From assembly GCA_028694405.1 (NCBI GenBank), contig JAQUTM010000159.1, positions 1 to 5,124 of the forward strand: a DNA stretch of 5,124 bases, in the 5' to 3' direction. This document shows, piece by piece, positions 4,496-5,124 of the stretch (its first letter is position 1; every line of letters starts with the position of its first letter). The position numbers were made by a program, and so were the translations under genes. Under the pieces are notes generated by a model, which was not told the origin of the DNA, searched no databases, and saw nothing but the letters and a program-made list of their open reading frames with translations. Source of the stretch: Oscillospiraceae bacterium (GTDB lineage Bacteria > Bacillota > Clostridia > Oscillospirales > Ruminococcaceae).

Positions 4496-5124
4496 CTAAA
4501 ACTGTACACGAGCTTCAAAGTGTTTTTTGCCTTCTTGGCTGCCTAAAATATAGTAATTGTCTTTGCTAATTTCCCCACGGTAAATTTCTAACATACTGCC
4601 CATTAAAATTTCACTGTGATAGTTTAACACTACTTTTTTAATTGGCTTTTCTATCATATCTGAAATGGGAAAAGTATCGCAAATTAAATCCACATAATAG
4701 GTGTTGTTTAAATGGCGGTTTAAATCACATTTAGAAAAACTTGCACGCACTTTATCTACCAGTTGCACCTCAGTTTTTGGTATATCGACATTGTGCTTTG
4801 GCAGTACCGCAGAACCAAAATCTAAATTCATTCCCTCGGGAGCCTGCCGCAAAATACGTTTTGTTTGTGTATTTACCAAAACCCATCTGCTATCTACTGT
4901 AGCCACCAATTCGTTTTTTTGGTTAAAAACTTGAGTGTAACGGTTGTACACCGCACGCACTGCTGGATTAGCTTCTGTGCGTATAGTCAATATATCTTCT
5001 GCATAAATTGCTCCATGCATTTCAACGCTGGTTTTAGCTAACAAAAAGCCTACAAGATTTTGCTCGTACACCTCATTTGTCAACCCCATAGAGATACACT
5101 GTTCGGTACTTGCCTGCTGCGTAT
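4496..5124 (-). CDS. Acyl-ACP thioesterase (FatA/FatB-like), N-terminus beyond window edge
   Basis: Cytosolic enzyme that hydrolyses acyl-ACP to free fatty acid and ends chain elongation. It has a double hot-dog fold. The frame is open to the right edge (QQASTEQCISMGL precedes the internal Met at 5089), and those residues match the end of the first family helix, so the ATG at 5089 is internal and roughly 25-30 residues are missing. The C-terminal hot-dog carries the active-site segment DLNRHLNNTYY: Asp at 4724-4726, Asn at 4718-4720 and His at 4712-4714. A later Glu in NYHSEILMG (4610-4612) aligns by eye with the plant FatB catalytic Glu; the neighbouring plant Cys is Ile here. The first hot-dog includes YNRYTQVFNQKNELVATVDSRWVLV. 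The gene ends its transcript with a strong terminator. No other fatty-acid genes are visible, so chain-length preference cannot be inferred. Confidence 0.9.
   Translation of the reverse strand, partial: TQQASTEQCISMGLTNEVYEQNLVGFLLAKTSVEMHGAIYAEDILTIRTEANPAVRAVYNRYTQVFNQKNELVATVDSRWVLVNTQTKRILRQAPEGMNLDFGSAVLPKHNVDIPKTEVQLVDKVRASFSKCDLNRHLNNTYYVDLICDTFPISDMIEKPIKKVVLNYHSEILMGSMLEIYRGEISKDNYYILGSQEGKKHFEARVQF

Noticed and set aside
4701..4934. Open plus-strand frame of 77 codons
   Set aside because: Antisense to the conserved active-site region of the thioesterase, with no supporting signals.
1..5124. CRISPR arrays, tRNA or rRNA genes, insertion sequences, attachment sites
   Set aside because: I saw no regularly spaced repeats, no cloverleaf-like sequence, no transposase or integrase motifs and no terminal repeats. 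The layout is of ordinary chromosomal single-gene and two-gene units.

Overview
The window is A/T-rich and looks like the chromosome of a low-G+C Gram-positive bacterium, probably a Clostridia-type anaerobe. The evidence is strong AGGAGG-type ribosome binding sites, near-consensus sigma-A promoters, compact U-tailed intrinsic terminators, a PadR regulator paired with a HAAS/DUF1700 membrane protein, and a BMP-family lipoprotein. Taxonomy is inferred from gene content only.

All genes lie on the minus strand, so transcription runs from right to left. From right to left: (1) an acyl-ACP thioesterase whose N-terminus is cut off by the right window edge (4496-5124), closed by a strong terminator at 4413-4443; (2) a two-gene operon with a textbook promoter (TTGACA-17-TATTAT), encoding a small PadR-family repressor (4001-4336) and a four-helix membrane protein with an N-terminal HAAS/permease-prefix domain (3282-3974), closed by a terminator at 3229-3255; (3) a single-gene unit encoding a BMP/PnrA-type substrate-binding lipoprotein with an unusual acidic C-terminal tail (1844-3097), closed by a terminator at 1768-1809; (4) a roughly 170-nt unit with no reading frame, carrying its own strong promoter and terminator (about 1456-1625), best read as an unrecognised structured small RNA; (5) guaB, encoding IMP dehydrogenase (1-1286), whose last part lies beyond the left edge.

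The genes do not form one pathway. guaB makes XMP in guanine nucleotide synthesis, and BMP proteins often bind purine nucleosides, so a loose purine link is possible but unproven. The thioesterase sets acyl-chain release, and the PadR-HAAS pair is probably an envelope-stress or signalling module.

The two points most worth following up are the orphan RNA with a dyad over its promoter, and the IMP dehydrogenase. The latter is of the divergent type known from the protozoan parasite Tritrichomonas foetus, and its catalytic residues fall at exactly the parasite's residue numbers.
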